From Voacanga thouarsii (Eukaryota; Streptophyta; Magnoliopsida; Gentianales; Apocynaceae), in NCBI GenBank assembly GCA_026120185.1, contig JANUWF010001683.1, positions 4,410,001-4,474,000 on the forward strand: a DNA stretch of 64,000 bases, read 5' to 3'. The notes beneath the pieces are model-generated. The model worked only from the letters and a program-made list of their open reading frames with translations, ran no database searches and was not told where the DNA came from. A program made the translations under genes and the position numbers. This document shows positions 10,760 to 22,405 of this stretch, in pieces; position 1 is the first letter of the stretch, and every line of letters begins with the position of its first letter.

Positions 10760-12968
10760 TTAGAATACCCCCCAAACATTGTTTTTGGGTTAATTCATGT
10801 TTGGCTGAAAAATAGCCGACGGTAGCCGACGTGCCCGATGGTTAGCCGACGTCCAACCGTCGTTTAGTTGACGGGGGCCGACAGTTCGCCAACGAGACCG
10901 ATAGTTAACCGTTGGTCATGGAAAACGTTTAACTTTCGTTCGCGTCATTTTTCCATTGTTTGATCAATTCTTTCGTTTTTCTTTTTCCACATCCTTCCTC
11001 CCTTCATAAAAAAGGGATTCACTTCCTATTTCTCTAATTATTTTCTCCAAAATCACATAATTAATCACCCTTAAGTCCATTCATTTTCGGATTACTTTCT
11101 GGAATTTTACTGGTTTGACACACCATTTCGTTTTGCACATAACTTTCAATCCTCAAATCCAAATGATGTCAAACCTGTTGTAAAATATCCTTAAGACATT
11201 CCTTTACAAGTTCCAATTCATGGAATACCAATTCTGTTGTCCAGTTTGTTCATTTTGAACACAAAGATGCAGCAGTAAAATCTCATTACTGATTTGGCAC
11301 TTTTTACTTCTTTCACCATAACTTTCAATTTACAACTCCGATTTGGCTCAATGATATACTAAAACGACCGTAAGACTTTTAAATTTAATTTAGTATAGGC
11401 CTTTTTTAGTGTTCTGATTCCATTATCACGGTACTGGGCAAAAACAGCCTCAGTAGTTTTGCCTCAAACCTACTATTCATGCTTTCCTTTGTTCTCCTTT
11501 AATCTTTAACACTTTGGAACCATTAATTCACTCAATTTTCCTTCCAACACCCTTAAAGCCACTGATTTCCAGTCATACATAAAACAGAAAATTTCACCAC
11601 AGTACAACAAGAAAACCGGCAGCCTTAATCATATTTTTACACAACTTCACCTAGCTAGTTTTCATAATTCATATATAACTTCATAAAATATGTATACCAA
11701 AATGATCTCCATGCTTTGTATAATAACTTTACATCAAGCAAGGTAGATCCTTACCTTTTCTTTGCTGCGTTTGGAGGCTAAACAGCCCAAGAATCTTCTT
11801 GTTCTTCCTTCTCTCTCTGTCTCCTCTCTATTTTTGAATTTCCTCTCTCTCTCTTCTCTATTTTCTTTTTCCTTCCTTGTTTGCTGCGAAATTCTGGCTG
11901 TCTAAAGCCATTTCAGCTGGCCTTCATGGACTATTTATAGATGTCCAAGAAGGTTACATAGGAAGCTTTGCTTAGGTCATAGGTTATGTCATGAATTAAG
12001 TCATCAATGGTGTAAAGTTCTTTGGGAGAAAGTAACTACACATGGTAAGTGATTCACCATCTCTATAACCTTTAGGTGATGACTTACCATTTCTAGATAG
12101 TTATGGAAGCTTATGGAAACTTTTAGAATACTTTAGAAGCTTAAAGAAACTTATAGAAAAAGGTAGAAATTCTTAGAACATTATAGATATTTTCTAATCT
12201 TGCATGGCCATGCATAATTAAGCTTGATTAACTTGCTCAAATCAAGCTTAATTAAGCTTGGTCAAATGAAGTCAAAAGATGGTCCAATTTGGTCAAGATT
12301 GTCATGCTTGTGGGCCATCCTTATTTATTTCTTGTGGGCCCTCTAAATTATCTCAACTTATCACAACCAATCAAATAGAAACACTTGACCTCATTAACCA
12401 ATCAAATAGAAGTACTTGACTTCATTAACCAATCACTAAATAACACTTATTTTCATCCACCAATCATAAGAAGCCACAGGTCTCATTTCCAACAGCAATT
12501 TTCTATTTTCTTCCGAAATGACCAAAATCGAGTCTGTAATGGAAAAATATTTTATTTCACTATCCAACTCTAAAAATTCCGCTGAATCCATTGGTAACAC
12601 TTAAATTCTTCAATTCCCTCTCTACCTGATCAAATTTGCAACCGAAGTCAGGAACACAATCAGAATGACGAAAATACCCCCGATATCCCGTGTAGCACGT
12701 TTTGCACCAAAACGTGTGTCTCATTGTACCAATCAATTTCTCTTTCTAAAGTACCCTAAAATTCTTATTTTATTAATCTTAATAGCCTTCCAAAAATTTA
12801 GGGTACGGGTAGAACAAATCCAATAATTACATCTAGGTCCCGACAAAAATTTATTAAACCAAAGTATTCATCTCAATACACCGATCAACTTTTGTTCTGG
12901 CTGTTGAAATATTTTCTCATCCCATTACAGGTTGTAGCAAATCGGAAGTAAAAAGGCGGGGTGTTACA
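10760..12968 (-). mobile_element. Diverged family B-type LTR (B'), minus strand
   Basis: On the minus strand the end at 12,968 starts TGTAACACCCCGCC and is followed by the same order of motifs as LTR B. These are the CAATGGATTCAG-GGAATTTT block, a TATA box near 11,935, a polypurine-rich leader, repeated ACTTTCAAT/CAAAACGG-type text, and the CCGTCGG-rich cluster at 10,812-10,920 followed by AAACAATGTTTGG. The late part of the LTR is missing. Frame 12,385-12,573 lies in it and has no domain. Confidence 0.7.
11931..11940 (-). promoter_or_regulatory. TATA box of LTR B'
   Basis: The minus strand reads CTATAAATAG, just upstream (in the minus sense) of the purine-rich leader. It corresponds in position to TATAAAA at 37,324 in LTR B. 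Confidence 0.5.
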
Positions 12969-13440
12969 GGAGCTCCCATACTGATTTTTTCAAAAATTTT
13001 AATTTAGTATGGTCCATGTAAACCCACCGCACTGGATCGTAATTTCAAATTAACTTGAAATTGAGAGATGTGAGGCAACGAAAATTTGACCCCGCAACCT
13101 CGTGCATAGAGACCATGTGTCTCAGCCATTGGGCCAAGCCACTTTGTGTGCAATATTTCTTTTTATTTTATTTTATTTAAACTATTCATAATAACTTTCA
13201 AATTTTTATATTAAATTTAAAACAATAATATAATATAATTACATAATAATTATATACTATAAAAGTAATATAATAAAAATACAATAATTATTAAAACAAT
13301 AATTCAATAATTATATTAAATTTTTTTTTTTATGAAACAACGTAATTTAATATAATACAATATTTTTATTTTTATATAAATTAAAAAATTTATATACTGT
13401 TAATTAAAGAATTATTTTTATTATAATTTTAAATTTATTA
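12969..13440. other. AT-rich spacer, no gene
   Basis: The stretch contains one tRNA-like segment (13,074-13,145, listed separately) and otherwise AT-rich sequence with many TAATA/ATAAT strings. I see no coding potential. Confidence 0.5.
13074..13145 (-). repeat. tRNA-like (SINE-like) segment
   Basis: On the minus strand GTGGCTTGGCCCAATGGCTG resembles an A box (TGGCNNAGTGG) and GAGGTTGCGGGGTCAAA resembles a degenerate B box. The two are about 40 bases apart, as in tRNA genes and tRNA-derived SINEs. The B box is imperfect and no cloverleaf is convincing, so this is not called a tRNA. Confidence 0.45.
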
Positions 13441-13555
13441 AAAAAACTTATACATATATACATCCAGTACAAACATATATATAAATATATATGTTGGTGT
13501 TTGTGTGTGTGTGTGTGTCTATATATATATATGTTTATGTGTATATGCTTATGTA

Positions 13556-13614
<59 letters not shown>

Positions 13615-13699
13615 CACATACTACATAAATATATGTCTATACAAATACACATATATATGTTCGTATATATACATATCTATATATACACAAACCTATATA
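13441..13699. repeat. Compound microsatellite (TG)n(TA)n(CA)n
   Basis: Runs of GT (13,501-13,519), TA (about 13,559-13,589) and CA (13,590-13,613) form a compound, partly self-complementary simple repeat. It is the left flank of the family B element; its other half begins at 48,077. Reading frames in it are repeat artefacts. Confidence 0.9.
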
Positions 13700-15007
13700 T
13701 GTAACACCCCACCTTTTCACTTCTGATTGGCTTCTATTTTTAATAGGATGAGAATTTGTACCGATGTCTAGAACAAAAGCTGGTCGGTGTAATGAGATGA
13801 ATATTTTGATGGAATAATATTTTGTCGAGACCCAGATGTAACTATTGAATTTGTTTGACCCGTACCCTAAATTTTTAGAAAGCTATTATTATTGACAAAG
13901 TAAGAATTTAAGGGTACTTTTAAAAGAGAAATTGATCAGTGCAATGAAATGCACGTTTTGGTGCAAATTATCCTACCCGGGGTATTGGGGGCATTTTCGT
14001 CATTTTGACCGTGCCCGCGACTTTTACTACAAATTTGACCAAATAGAGAGGGAATTAAAGAATTTAAGTTTTACCAATGGATTCAGTGGAATTTTTAGAG
14101 TTGAATAGTGAAATAAAATATTTTTTTTGTCACGAACTCGATTTTGTTCGTTTTTGAAGAAAATAGAAAATCGCGGTTAAAAATGGACGTGTGGCATTGT
14201 GAGAATGGTGGATGAAAACAAGTGTTAAAATACCATCGGGGGAGTAAAATATTTGTGGGATTATTAAATTACAATAGCTTATTCAATAAGCTTAATAATT
14301 ATCCAGTTAATAATTATCCATTTATACAAATACACATATATATGTTTGTATATATACATATCTATATATACACAAACCTATATATGTAACACCCCACCTT
14401 TTCACTTCTGATTGGCTTCTATTTTTAATAGGATGAGAATTTGTACCGATGTCTAGAACAAAAGCTGGTCGGGGTAATGAGATGAATATTTTGGTGGAAT
14501 AATATTTTGTCGAGACCCAGATGTAACTATTGAATTTGTTTGACCCGTACCCTAAATTTTTAGAAAGCTATTATTATTGACAAAGTAAGAATTTAAGGGT
14601 ACTTTTAAAAGAGAAATTGATCAGTGCAATGAAATACACGTTTTGGTGCAAATTATCCTAACCGGGGTATTGGGGGCATTTTCGTCATTTTGACCGTGCC
14701 CGCGACTTTTACTACAAATTTGACCAATTAGAGAGGGAATTAAAGAATTTAAGTGTTACCAATGGATTCAGTGGAATTTTTAGAGTTGAATAGTGAAATA
14801 AAATATTTTTTTGTCACGGACTCGATTTTGTTCGTTTTTGAAGAAAATAGAAAATCGCGGTTAAAAATGGACGTGTGGCATTGTGTGAATGGTGGATGAA
14901 AACAAGTGTTAAAATACCATCGGGGGAGTAAAATATTTGTGGGATTATTAAATTACAATAGCTTATTCAATAAGCTTAATAATCATCCAGTTAAATTAAA
15001 TCCACCA
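13638..15007. repeat. 685-bp tandem duplication across the LTR B border
   Basis: The unit at 13,638-14,322 is repeated at 14,323-15,007. Each copy starts in the flanking TATACAAATACACATAT sequence and continues through TGTAACACCCC (LTR start at 13,700 and 14,385) into about 620 bases of LTR. The copies differ at only a few visible sites (for example GGTCGGTGTAA and GGTCGGGGTAA), so the duplication happened after family B inserted. Confidence 0.9.
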
Positions 15008-15810
15008 ATAAGAATTTAGATTTAAAATGGATAGCCCACAATGTAATTATTTTTGCTTGACTTTGGACCATGGACTGGCGGTGGAAGGGCTCTAAAACGG
15101 CCAGAAATTCGTCCAAGATAAGAACAAAAGGAAGGAGAGGAAGAAAAGAAAGGAAAACAAAAGAAAAGCTAAAAAAAAAAAATAGAGAAAAATGGAAAAG
15201 GAGAGAGAAAATAGTGTTCTTGAAGAAGTTGGAAATTCTTGGACCAAATTCAAGCTAGAACACCTTCTACACAAGGTAAAGTCCTATACTTCAAGAATTA
15301 AATTTGTGGATTTCATTACGGTGATCGTTTTGATACGAATTTTAACATGAAAATGTGAGATTTGTGAAGATTAAAATGATTACTGTGTACTATGTGAGAC
15401 TTTGTGCGTGCAAGTGTGTGTATTGGTTGGATAAAGGATTCATAGGCTATGCTTTGTATGGTGAATAAGAGTATTTGAAAGGTGATTTAAAGGATTGTTC
15501 GTGATTGAGAAGAAAGATGGCAGAGTTGGGATAAAAATGGGTTAAATGTTAAGAAAATGGATTATGATTTGTTTTTGAATGTTGATGTTAGTTATTTGTT
15601 ATTTGCATAAGAACTTAGTAGCTTTTTTGAACCTGCAAGACTGATCTGAAGAATTAAAGTTGTTTGAAGGGAAATGAAGTGGATTAAGGGTTAAGTTGGT
15701 GTTATGAATCAAGAAGCACAAGTAGGTGAAGTTGTTTTGTGGAAATGGACTAAATATAAAAAAACTACCGGGGCTGTTTTTGCACTGTAGCGTGTTACTG
15801 GAACCAGAAC
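14385..15810 (+). mobile_element. Family B 5' LTR, first part
   Basis: This is the LTR from TGTAACACCCCACC up to the AGAAC target site of the family A element. It holds a broken TATA box (TCTAAAA at 15,091 where the 3' LTR has TATAAAA) followed by a purine-rich stretch at 15,110-15,220. The frame at 15,070-15,258 is this low-complexity purine sequence and not a gene. Confidence 0.85.
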
Positions 15811-18800
15811 TGTAACACCCCACGACTACGTACCCTAAAAGGGCGGGCATGTCGCCCCGTCCCGTAAGACAAGGGGTCTTTAGAACGAGGTATAAAATAT
15901 AAAGGCAATCTCCAAAAGGATCAACTTAGATAAATGAAGAAATATTCTTATTACACCAGGCTCAACTTGGAGCAAAACGGAATAAAACAAAATATTGTTT
16001 AGAAGCATAAGCAATAAATGTCTCCTAGAACGGATAGAGAAAATAGCAAAAGCTTCAACTATTACATGCCCCGCTGACTCAGCACAGTCTATCCCCTGAA
16101 AACATGATGTAAAACAGTGTGAGAATAAATCTCAGTAAGTCCTGTGTGTGCACATGGTGTTTTTAAATAGTTCGTGCATGCAAAGTGTAAAACATTTGTA
16201 AAAATAATTTGGCAAGTCATAAACAATCTCTTTTCGCAAGGAGTGGGTTTTTCTCATTGTCACACTTTGTACAAAATAAATCCTCCACTCGGATAAAAGT
16301 CATGTCACCACACGTTGGGCTCCATGAGAACAAATTGGCCAAGGCACCACACTTTGTGCACCTTGTCCGGACCAGATTACCACACGTTGGGCGTTCTGAT
16401 CAAGGTGAGTGTACAGCCCACCGGGTGAGATACTCCTCCATCTCTACACCCAACAAAACCATCCGGGTGTCCATGCCGGAAAATAAATAATACCTTTCGG
16501 GTATAATGCTAGCTCGGATCGGCCTCGACCAACCAACACTGTCGCCTTTTCAAGCGCAGTTCATCTTCCGGAGGTGGCCTCCGACGGAAGACTTACGCTA
16601 GCCCTCCAAGACTAGTATTGTTAGCCTACCCTTATTGAGTACTCAACGAACGTATCCGTCAATTCTTGATTCAAAATATCTCCACATCTTGGCTTTGTAC
16701 AACGTGGTTTTCCTCTAAAAGAGTTTTCTAAAAATTTAGGAAAGAATAGTTTTCTTGATAAAATCATTAGTTTGACAAAACCGTTTAAAGAATAATCATC
16801 CACGTTTACAACCCAAATGATCATAGTTCAACAATAGCTTTACAAAGCTTCACAACATAGACTTGCCATCACAACATTTAACAAAAGAGTTTATACAAGG
16901 ACTTACCATCACAACATTTAACAAAAGAGTTTATGTAAGGACTTACTTGATATGCCTCAGATAAATGCGATAAAAATCACCGCTGGCTTTCCTCAATTAT
17001 CCACCTGATCTAAACCAGATAATATCATGATCAGGGTCTCAATTAATTCAACCATGTTCTAATCCCATTTATTTTCATAACAATTCGCAATCTCCTATTC
17101 AATTCCAAGTAAACTATTCAATCCTCAAAAATCAAATACTACGACCACATGTTTATCTCGCTAATAAACACCATTAAACTTTACTTTCGACATCAAGGGA
17201 GGGTATTCCCTTACCTTGCAACTACCGGGTAATGAGGTTTCGATGCTCCTATGGTGATCGTCCCGAGTTCGCTTGAAAAAAAGAGAGAAGCTACCTGCTT
17301 TGCTTCACTTGACTGAAAATTTAGGAAGAAGAGGAAATCAACCTCTATAGGGCTTCATTTAAGGGTAGAAGAAAGAGAAAAGAATCATTAGAGAAAATGG
17401 CATCAAGAGGTTGAAAGGATTTGTGCTTACCTTAAGGTGTGTTCGATTTTTGCTTGGAATAACTCTTGTGTTTTCGAAAATTTGCTGAGAGAAGTTGCTG
17501 AAATTTTCATGTAGAATGGAGAGGGTAAACGGATGTTATGATTTAAAGTTGGAGAGGATTGGTTTAGGGTTAGATGGTAATGTTTAGATAGACTCCTAAT
17601 GGCTTTAGGTTTCTTGGACAGCAAGAGCGAAATTTCAGCTTGCGCGCGACTCCTTGCTGCCGATTTTAGGGGAGTTTTATGGAAGGAAAAATTCTGCAAT
17701 TTGCTCCTCTAAGCTGTCCGAAACACTGCTCAAAGGAAGGGCTGAATGTGTTCAGAATTTTGGGCCAAACAAGGAAGAGTTTGAGTGAGTTTTGATGATT
17801 GAAAATCCTGTGCATGTGCTGTGAAAATCGCTAAACAAGAGGAGAATCAATTCTGGATTGTTCACGCTGTATTCTGCCGAAATTTCTAGGGAAAAGGTGA
17901 GGGTTTTAGGTTCTAAAATTGGTTTAATCAACAAGGAGTTTTGGTAGGTTTTGGAGTGCAAAATTTCGTGGTTTTTGGAGTGCATAGCTGGACGAAAATT
18001 CCTGTGCAAGCTGGCCGAATTTTCTGGTTTCCAAGCTGCCGAAAATCAGTAATTTTTGGGTGATAGAAATTCTGGTTTTTTGCAGCTAGGGTAGTTGAAT
18101 TATTAAGGAGTGTTCTAGGTGGTTTGAGCTAGGATTTTCAGAGTTGGATTGTAACTAAAGGAGCTGGAATTTCGGACAGCTTATGTAGATACAAAGCTGC
18201 CGAAATTCAGCTAGGAAAAGGAAGAAATCCTAGTTGAATTTGGATTGAAATAAAAATCTGGTTTTATCAAGGATTTGGATAAGATTTCCTCTAGTCCTAG
18301 AAGAGTTTGGATTAAGCTACAAGTCCTCCAAGAAGTGGCGGCACTTGCTGGAATTTTTTTTCCAGATTTTTAGCTAACATTCTAGGATTAAAATCAACAA
18401 GATTTCCTACTAGGAAAAGGATTCATTAATTCCACCTATCCATGGCAACATATATCTAACTAAAATCAAGCTAATATTTTAATTACTAGCTAGGGTTTTT
18501 TCGAAAATCCTAAGGAACACAAGCTGAAAATTGAAGGTGAACTTTATTCACATCAAAGTCCTTGAATTTAGGAAATAAATATAGAGACTTATTTCCTTAG
18601 AGAAAAAATACTAAAATTTCTCTAGGATAGCTAGATTCTTTTTCGGCCAAGATAAGAAACGGTCTAAAGAAAAGAATTTCAAGAAGAGAAACTTACTTCA
18701 CAAAAGGTAGGATTCGAACTCGGGTCACCAAATGACATCACCAACCTCCCCGCTATTCCAAAACAACTCCAATGCTGATTTTTCTACAAGAAGTTCTTAC

Positions 18801-19022
18801 CACCCCAATACTCATCATTCCAAATCTTCGACCAAACCTCCCTTAACCAAATCTTTAACAACACAACTATTTCACGTCAATTAATTCAAATGCAAGAGTA
18901 ACGGAAAAATTCACATGCATCCATGCAAATAAAATTATTCTAGCTACCACATAAAATGCAAGATGCTATGCAATGCATGACTTTTCCCCATAGTTAAAGG
19001 TGGTTTTGGGCGGGGTATTACA
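15811..19022 (-). mobile_element. Family A 3' LTR
   Basis: On the minus strand it runs from TGTAATACCCCGCCC (19,022) to GTGGGGTGTTACA (15,811). It carries the shared late-LTR blocks: GTTGAGTACTCA (minus strand, near 16,635), the CAGGACTTACTGAGATT block near 16,130, and GGACGGGGCGACAT near 15,855. It also has a tRNA-like module at 18,708-18,775. Frames 16,209-16,490, 17,427-17,699 and 17,752-18,009 recur in the other LTR only because the LTRs are alike, and they are not kept in the solo copy at 38-41 kb. Confidence 0.93.
18708..18775 (-). repeat. tRNA-like module in LTR A (3' copy)
   Basis: On the minus strand, GTTGTTTTGGAATAGCGGGG (A-box region) is followed about 35 bases later by CGAGTTCGAATCC (B box, a close match to GGTTCGANNCC). 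It lies in the sense direction of the element. Related copies are at 25,888 and 41,364 in the other LTR A copies. Confidence 0.6.
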
Positions 19023-19035
19023 TCCCCTCCCCCTT
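19023..19035 (-). other. Polypurine tract of family A
   Basis: On the minus strand AAGGGGGAGGGGA directly precedes the 3' LTR start (TGTAATACC). This is the expected primer site for plus-strand cDNA synthesis. Confidence 0.85.
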
Positions 19036-19056
19036 AATAGAATTTCGTCCCAAAAT

Positions 19057-22033
19057 TCAGATTTCATACCCTTCGAGTATGCCCGGATACTTTCGTTTTA
19101 ACCATTCCTCTGTTTCCCACGTTGCATCCTGTGCTCCATGATGATCCCAAAGTATCTTCACCATGGGTATCTGCTTGTTTCGGAGCGTCTTAATACTCCG
19201 CTCCAGGATCTTGACGGGTCTCTCCACATAACTCAGATTGGGTTACAACTCCAACGGTTCCTCATTGAGTACATGACTCGGATCGGGATTGTACCTTTTC
19301 AACTGAGAAACATGGAATACGGCATGCGTCCAGGTTAGGCCATCAGGTAGATCCAATCGGTAGGCAACCGGTCCAATTTTCTCCAATATCGGGAATGGTC
19401 CCAAATACCTAGGACTCAACTTCCCTCCCCTCGGATGTTTCAGGATTCCTCTACTAGGAGTCAACTTCAAGAATGCACGGTCACGTACTTGGAACTCCAA
19501 TTCCCTCCGTCTATAGTCTGCACAACTTTTCTGTCTGCTTTGTGCTGCCCTTAGCCTTTCCCGAATTAACTTAATTTTGTCGGTCATCTCCTGAATGCAT
19601 ACTTCACCAGTCTTTTTAACGTTCCCTTCTTCTTTCCATCCCTAATATATCGGTACCTGGCATTTTTGCCCATACAGTGCTTCGTACGGCGCCATTCCGA
19701 TCGACGCCTGATAGCTGTTGTTATATGCTAACTCCGCATGCGGTAAAGACTCAATCCACTTATCTCCAAAGTCCAAGATACATGCTCGGAGCATGTCTTC
19801 CAGTATCTGAATGACTCTTTCGGATTAATCATCAGTCTGCGGATGAGCAGAGGTACTGAATTTCAGGGTCGTGCCCAAGGACTCCTGGAACTTACCCCAG
19901 AACCTTGAAGTGAATCTAGGGTCCCTATCCGACACCATGCTCGACGGTACACCATGCAACCTTACAATTTCTCGGGTATATGTCTGAGCCAACTTTTCCA
20001 TCGAGTCCCTTACGTTTACCGGTATGAAATGCGCTGTCTTGGTCAATCGGTCCACTACCACCCAGATCGCATCTTTGTGTGACTTGGTCATCGGAAGGCC
20101 AGTCACAAATTCCATGGTCACCTCTTCCCATTTCCATTCGGGAATCGGTAACGGTTGCAGTAAACATGCAGACTTCTTATGCTCCATCTTAACCTTCTGG
20201 CATGTCCGACAGGTTGACACATGCCGAACTACATCCCTCTTCATTCCAGCCCACCAATATTTCCTCTTCAAGTCTTGGTACATCTTTACCTCCCCAGGGT
20301 GTATGGTGTATTTGCTTCTGTGCGCTTCGTCCAGTATCCTCTTCCTTAAGTCTTGAATGTCCAGTACACAAATCCGGTCCCGAAAGTACAATACCCCTTC
20401 CTCATCGGTTCGGAAATCGCCTCCTCCTCTCGCGATCTCTTTCTTCCTGAAAGTTTGAAATTCTGTGTTGCCCTGTTGACCTGATACAATTTCCTGGTCC
20501 TGATCGGGTTTCAGGGTTAGGTTGCTCACGCAGATCTTCCCCTTTTGTACTTGCGTTTTTTTCTCCAGGATATCCTGGACTGCCAACACCTCCTGTATTC
20601 TCAAGTGTGCCATTTTCACCTTTCGACTTAGAGCGTCTGCTACCACATTTGCTTTGCCCGGGTGATAGTTAATGGGGCACTTATATTCTTCCAGGAACTC
20701 CATCCACCTACGCTGCCGGAGATTCAAGTCCTTTTGCGTAAAGATATATTTCAAACTCTTATGGTCCGTGAAAACCTCGTATTGTGCACCATACAAGTAA
20801 TGTCGCCATTTCTTCAAGGCGAACACTATAGCTGCTAGCTCTAGGTCATGCGTGGGATAATTAACTTCATGCGGCTTTAGCTTTCTAGAGGCATAGGCTA
20901 TGACTTTCCCTTCCTGCATCAGCACAGCTCTTAGTCCTTCCTTGGATGCATCTGTATAGAGTGCATAGGGCTTATCAGCCTCAGCCAGACTTAGCATGGG
21001 TGCTGTAATCAACCTCCTCTTAAGTTCTTGGAAGCTCTTCTCGCACTTCTCACTCCAAGCAAAAATGACATCTTTCTTCAACAGTCGTGTCATCGGTGAA
21101 GCTAAAGTGGAGAAGTTTTTAATGAAACGTCGATAGTACCTGGCCAACCCAAGAAAACTTTGTATCTCGGTAATGTTCTCCGGTTGTTTCCAATTAGCTA
21201 CGGCTTCTACCTTAGTAGGGTCCACCTTGATCCCTTCCTTGGATATCACGTGACCAAGGAAAGACACTGAGCTCAGCCAAAACTCACACTTACTGAACTT
21301 AGCGTAAAGCTTGAATTCCCTCAGCTTCTCTAGGACGAACCTTAAGTGCTCTGCGTGGTCCTCCGGATTGTTGGAGTAGATCAAAATGTCATCAACGAAT
21401 ATGACCACGAACTTGTCCAAGTAGGGTTGGAAAATGCGATGCATCAAATCCATGAATACTGCCGGTGCGTTGGTTACACCGAACGGCATTATTACGAATT
21501 CGTAATGGCCATACCGCGTGTTGAATGCAGTCTTAGGAATGTCTTCTTGTTTGATCCTCACCTGATAGTATCCTTGCCGTAGGTCCAATTTCGAGAAACA
21601 AGCAGCGCCTTGAAGTTGATCAAACAACTCATCGATCAAGGGTAGAGGGTATTTATTCTTGATTGTTAGATTGTTCAGTCCCTGATAATCAATACATAGC
21701 CTCAGGGTTCCATCTTTCTTCTTGACAAACAACACCGGGGCTCCCCACGGTGACGTACACGACCGAATGTAGCCTTGCCATAGCAATTCTTCCAATTGCT
21801 CCTTTAACTCCTTCAACTCTATCGGTGCCATCCGGTAGGGGGTTCTGGATACCGGTTCTGCTCCGGGAATCAGATCCACGGTGAACTCAACTTCCCGTTC
21901 AGGGGGTAGGGATGTGAGCTCCGTTGGGAACACATCCGAAAAGTCTTTCACCACCTCCGTACTTTCTAAGGTACACTGGTCCTTTGGTTTGATTAGGAGA
22001 TACGCCAAGTATCCCGCACATCCTTTCTTCCGA
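19057..22033 (-). pseudogene. Family A pol: reverse transcriptase, RNase H, integrase, chromodomain (three stops)
   Basis: The long open frame covers residues from the post-protease linker ([14 protein letters not shown]) to HPQTDD. In order it shows: reverse transcriptase with [19 protein letters not shown] and the catalytic FVDD; RNase H with [21 protein letters not shown] and DHKSLKYI; an integrase HHCC finger ([22 protein letters not shown]); and an rve core with [10 protein letters not shown] and SDRDPRF. A TAA stop at about 19,825 sits just before the SE that carries the third catalytic acid. A second stop (TAG) follows QVPIY near 19,643. A third (TAA) follows EEPLEL at about 19,240, just before a chromodomain (YVERPVKILE to WLKRKYPGI). 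The protein ends at TGA 19,057-19,059. Protease is absent. The chromodomain and RT type point to the Tekay/Del chromovirus group. The upstream part of this frame (22,034-22,092) is gag sequence read out of frame. Confidence 0.93.
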
Positions 22034-22405
22034 GTACTGCAGAGTAGTGAAAATGTCCTCAATCTGCTCAATCCATTGCTCGACTTTCTCATCCTGTTCC
22101 ACCTCCCCTTGGAATGTGGGAGGCTGGAACTTCAAGAAATGCTCCAAAGCCTCATCCTCTCCCCGCGGTGGTTTCCTGGCCACCTTGTCCACTTTTTCGG
22201 TCAAGTTCTGTAGAATCGAGGCCATCTTGTCGAAAGCCTGACCCATGGTCACATCCCGTGACCTCTCCGAAGCCAATTCCTGCTCGTGTGGCAGGTGCTC
22301 CTCCACGTCGGGGGTGGAACGATGCACCTGCTCAAATTCCAGGGTGGAGGATGCACTCTCTTGCACCTTTCTGCTATGCACAACTATTTGGCGTCTTGGT
22401 GCCAT
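22034..22405 (-). pseudogene. Family A gag N-terminal part, fused out of frame to pol
   Basis: The start is the ATG at 22,403-22,405 (MAPRRQIVVHSRK); a slightly longer frame begins with GTG and is less likely. About 120 residues follow, with MASILQNLTEKVDK and [16 protein letters not shown], then [21 protein letters not shown], the first third of the Retrotrans_gag domain of plant chromoviruses. There the match stops, and the next bases belong to the protease-RT linker in a different frame. The rest of gag, the zinc knuckle and the protease have been deleted at about 22,030-22,045. Confidence 0.9.

Noticed and set aside
13404..13726. Overlapping frames on both strands rich in Ile, Tyr, Cys and His.
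   Set aside because: They are translations of TA/CA/TG microsatellite.
15070..15258. A basic 62-residue frame downstream of the TATA-like site in LTR B.
   Set aside because: It is low-complexity purine sequence, and the 3' LTR copy (37,300-37,500) does not keep it.
16209..16490. A 93-residue frame in LTR A that recurs almost unchanged at 23,389-23,667.
   Set aside because: It is antisense to the element, recurs only because the LTRs are near identical, and is broken in the solo LTR (only 38,931-39,116 remains).
17427..18009. Two sense-strand frames in LTR A (90 and 85 residues) shared with 24,608-25,190.
   Set aside because: The older solo LTR does not keep these frames (a different frame is open at 40,202-40,513), so there is no sign of protein-level selection.
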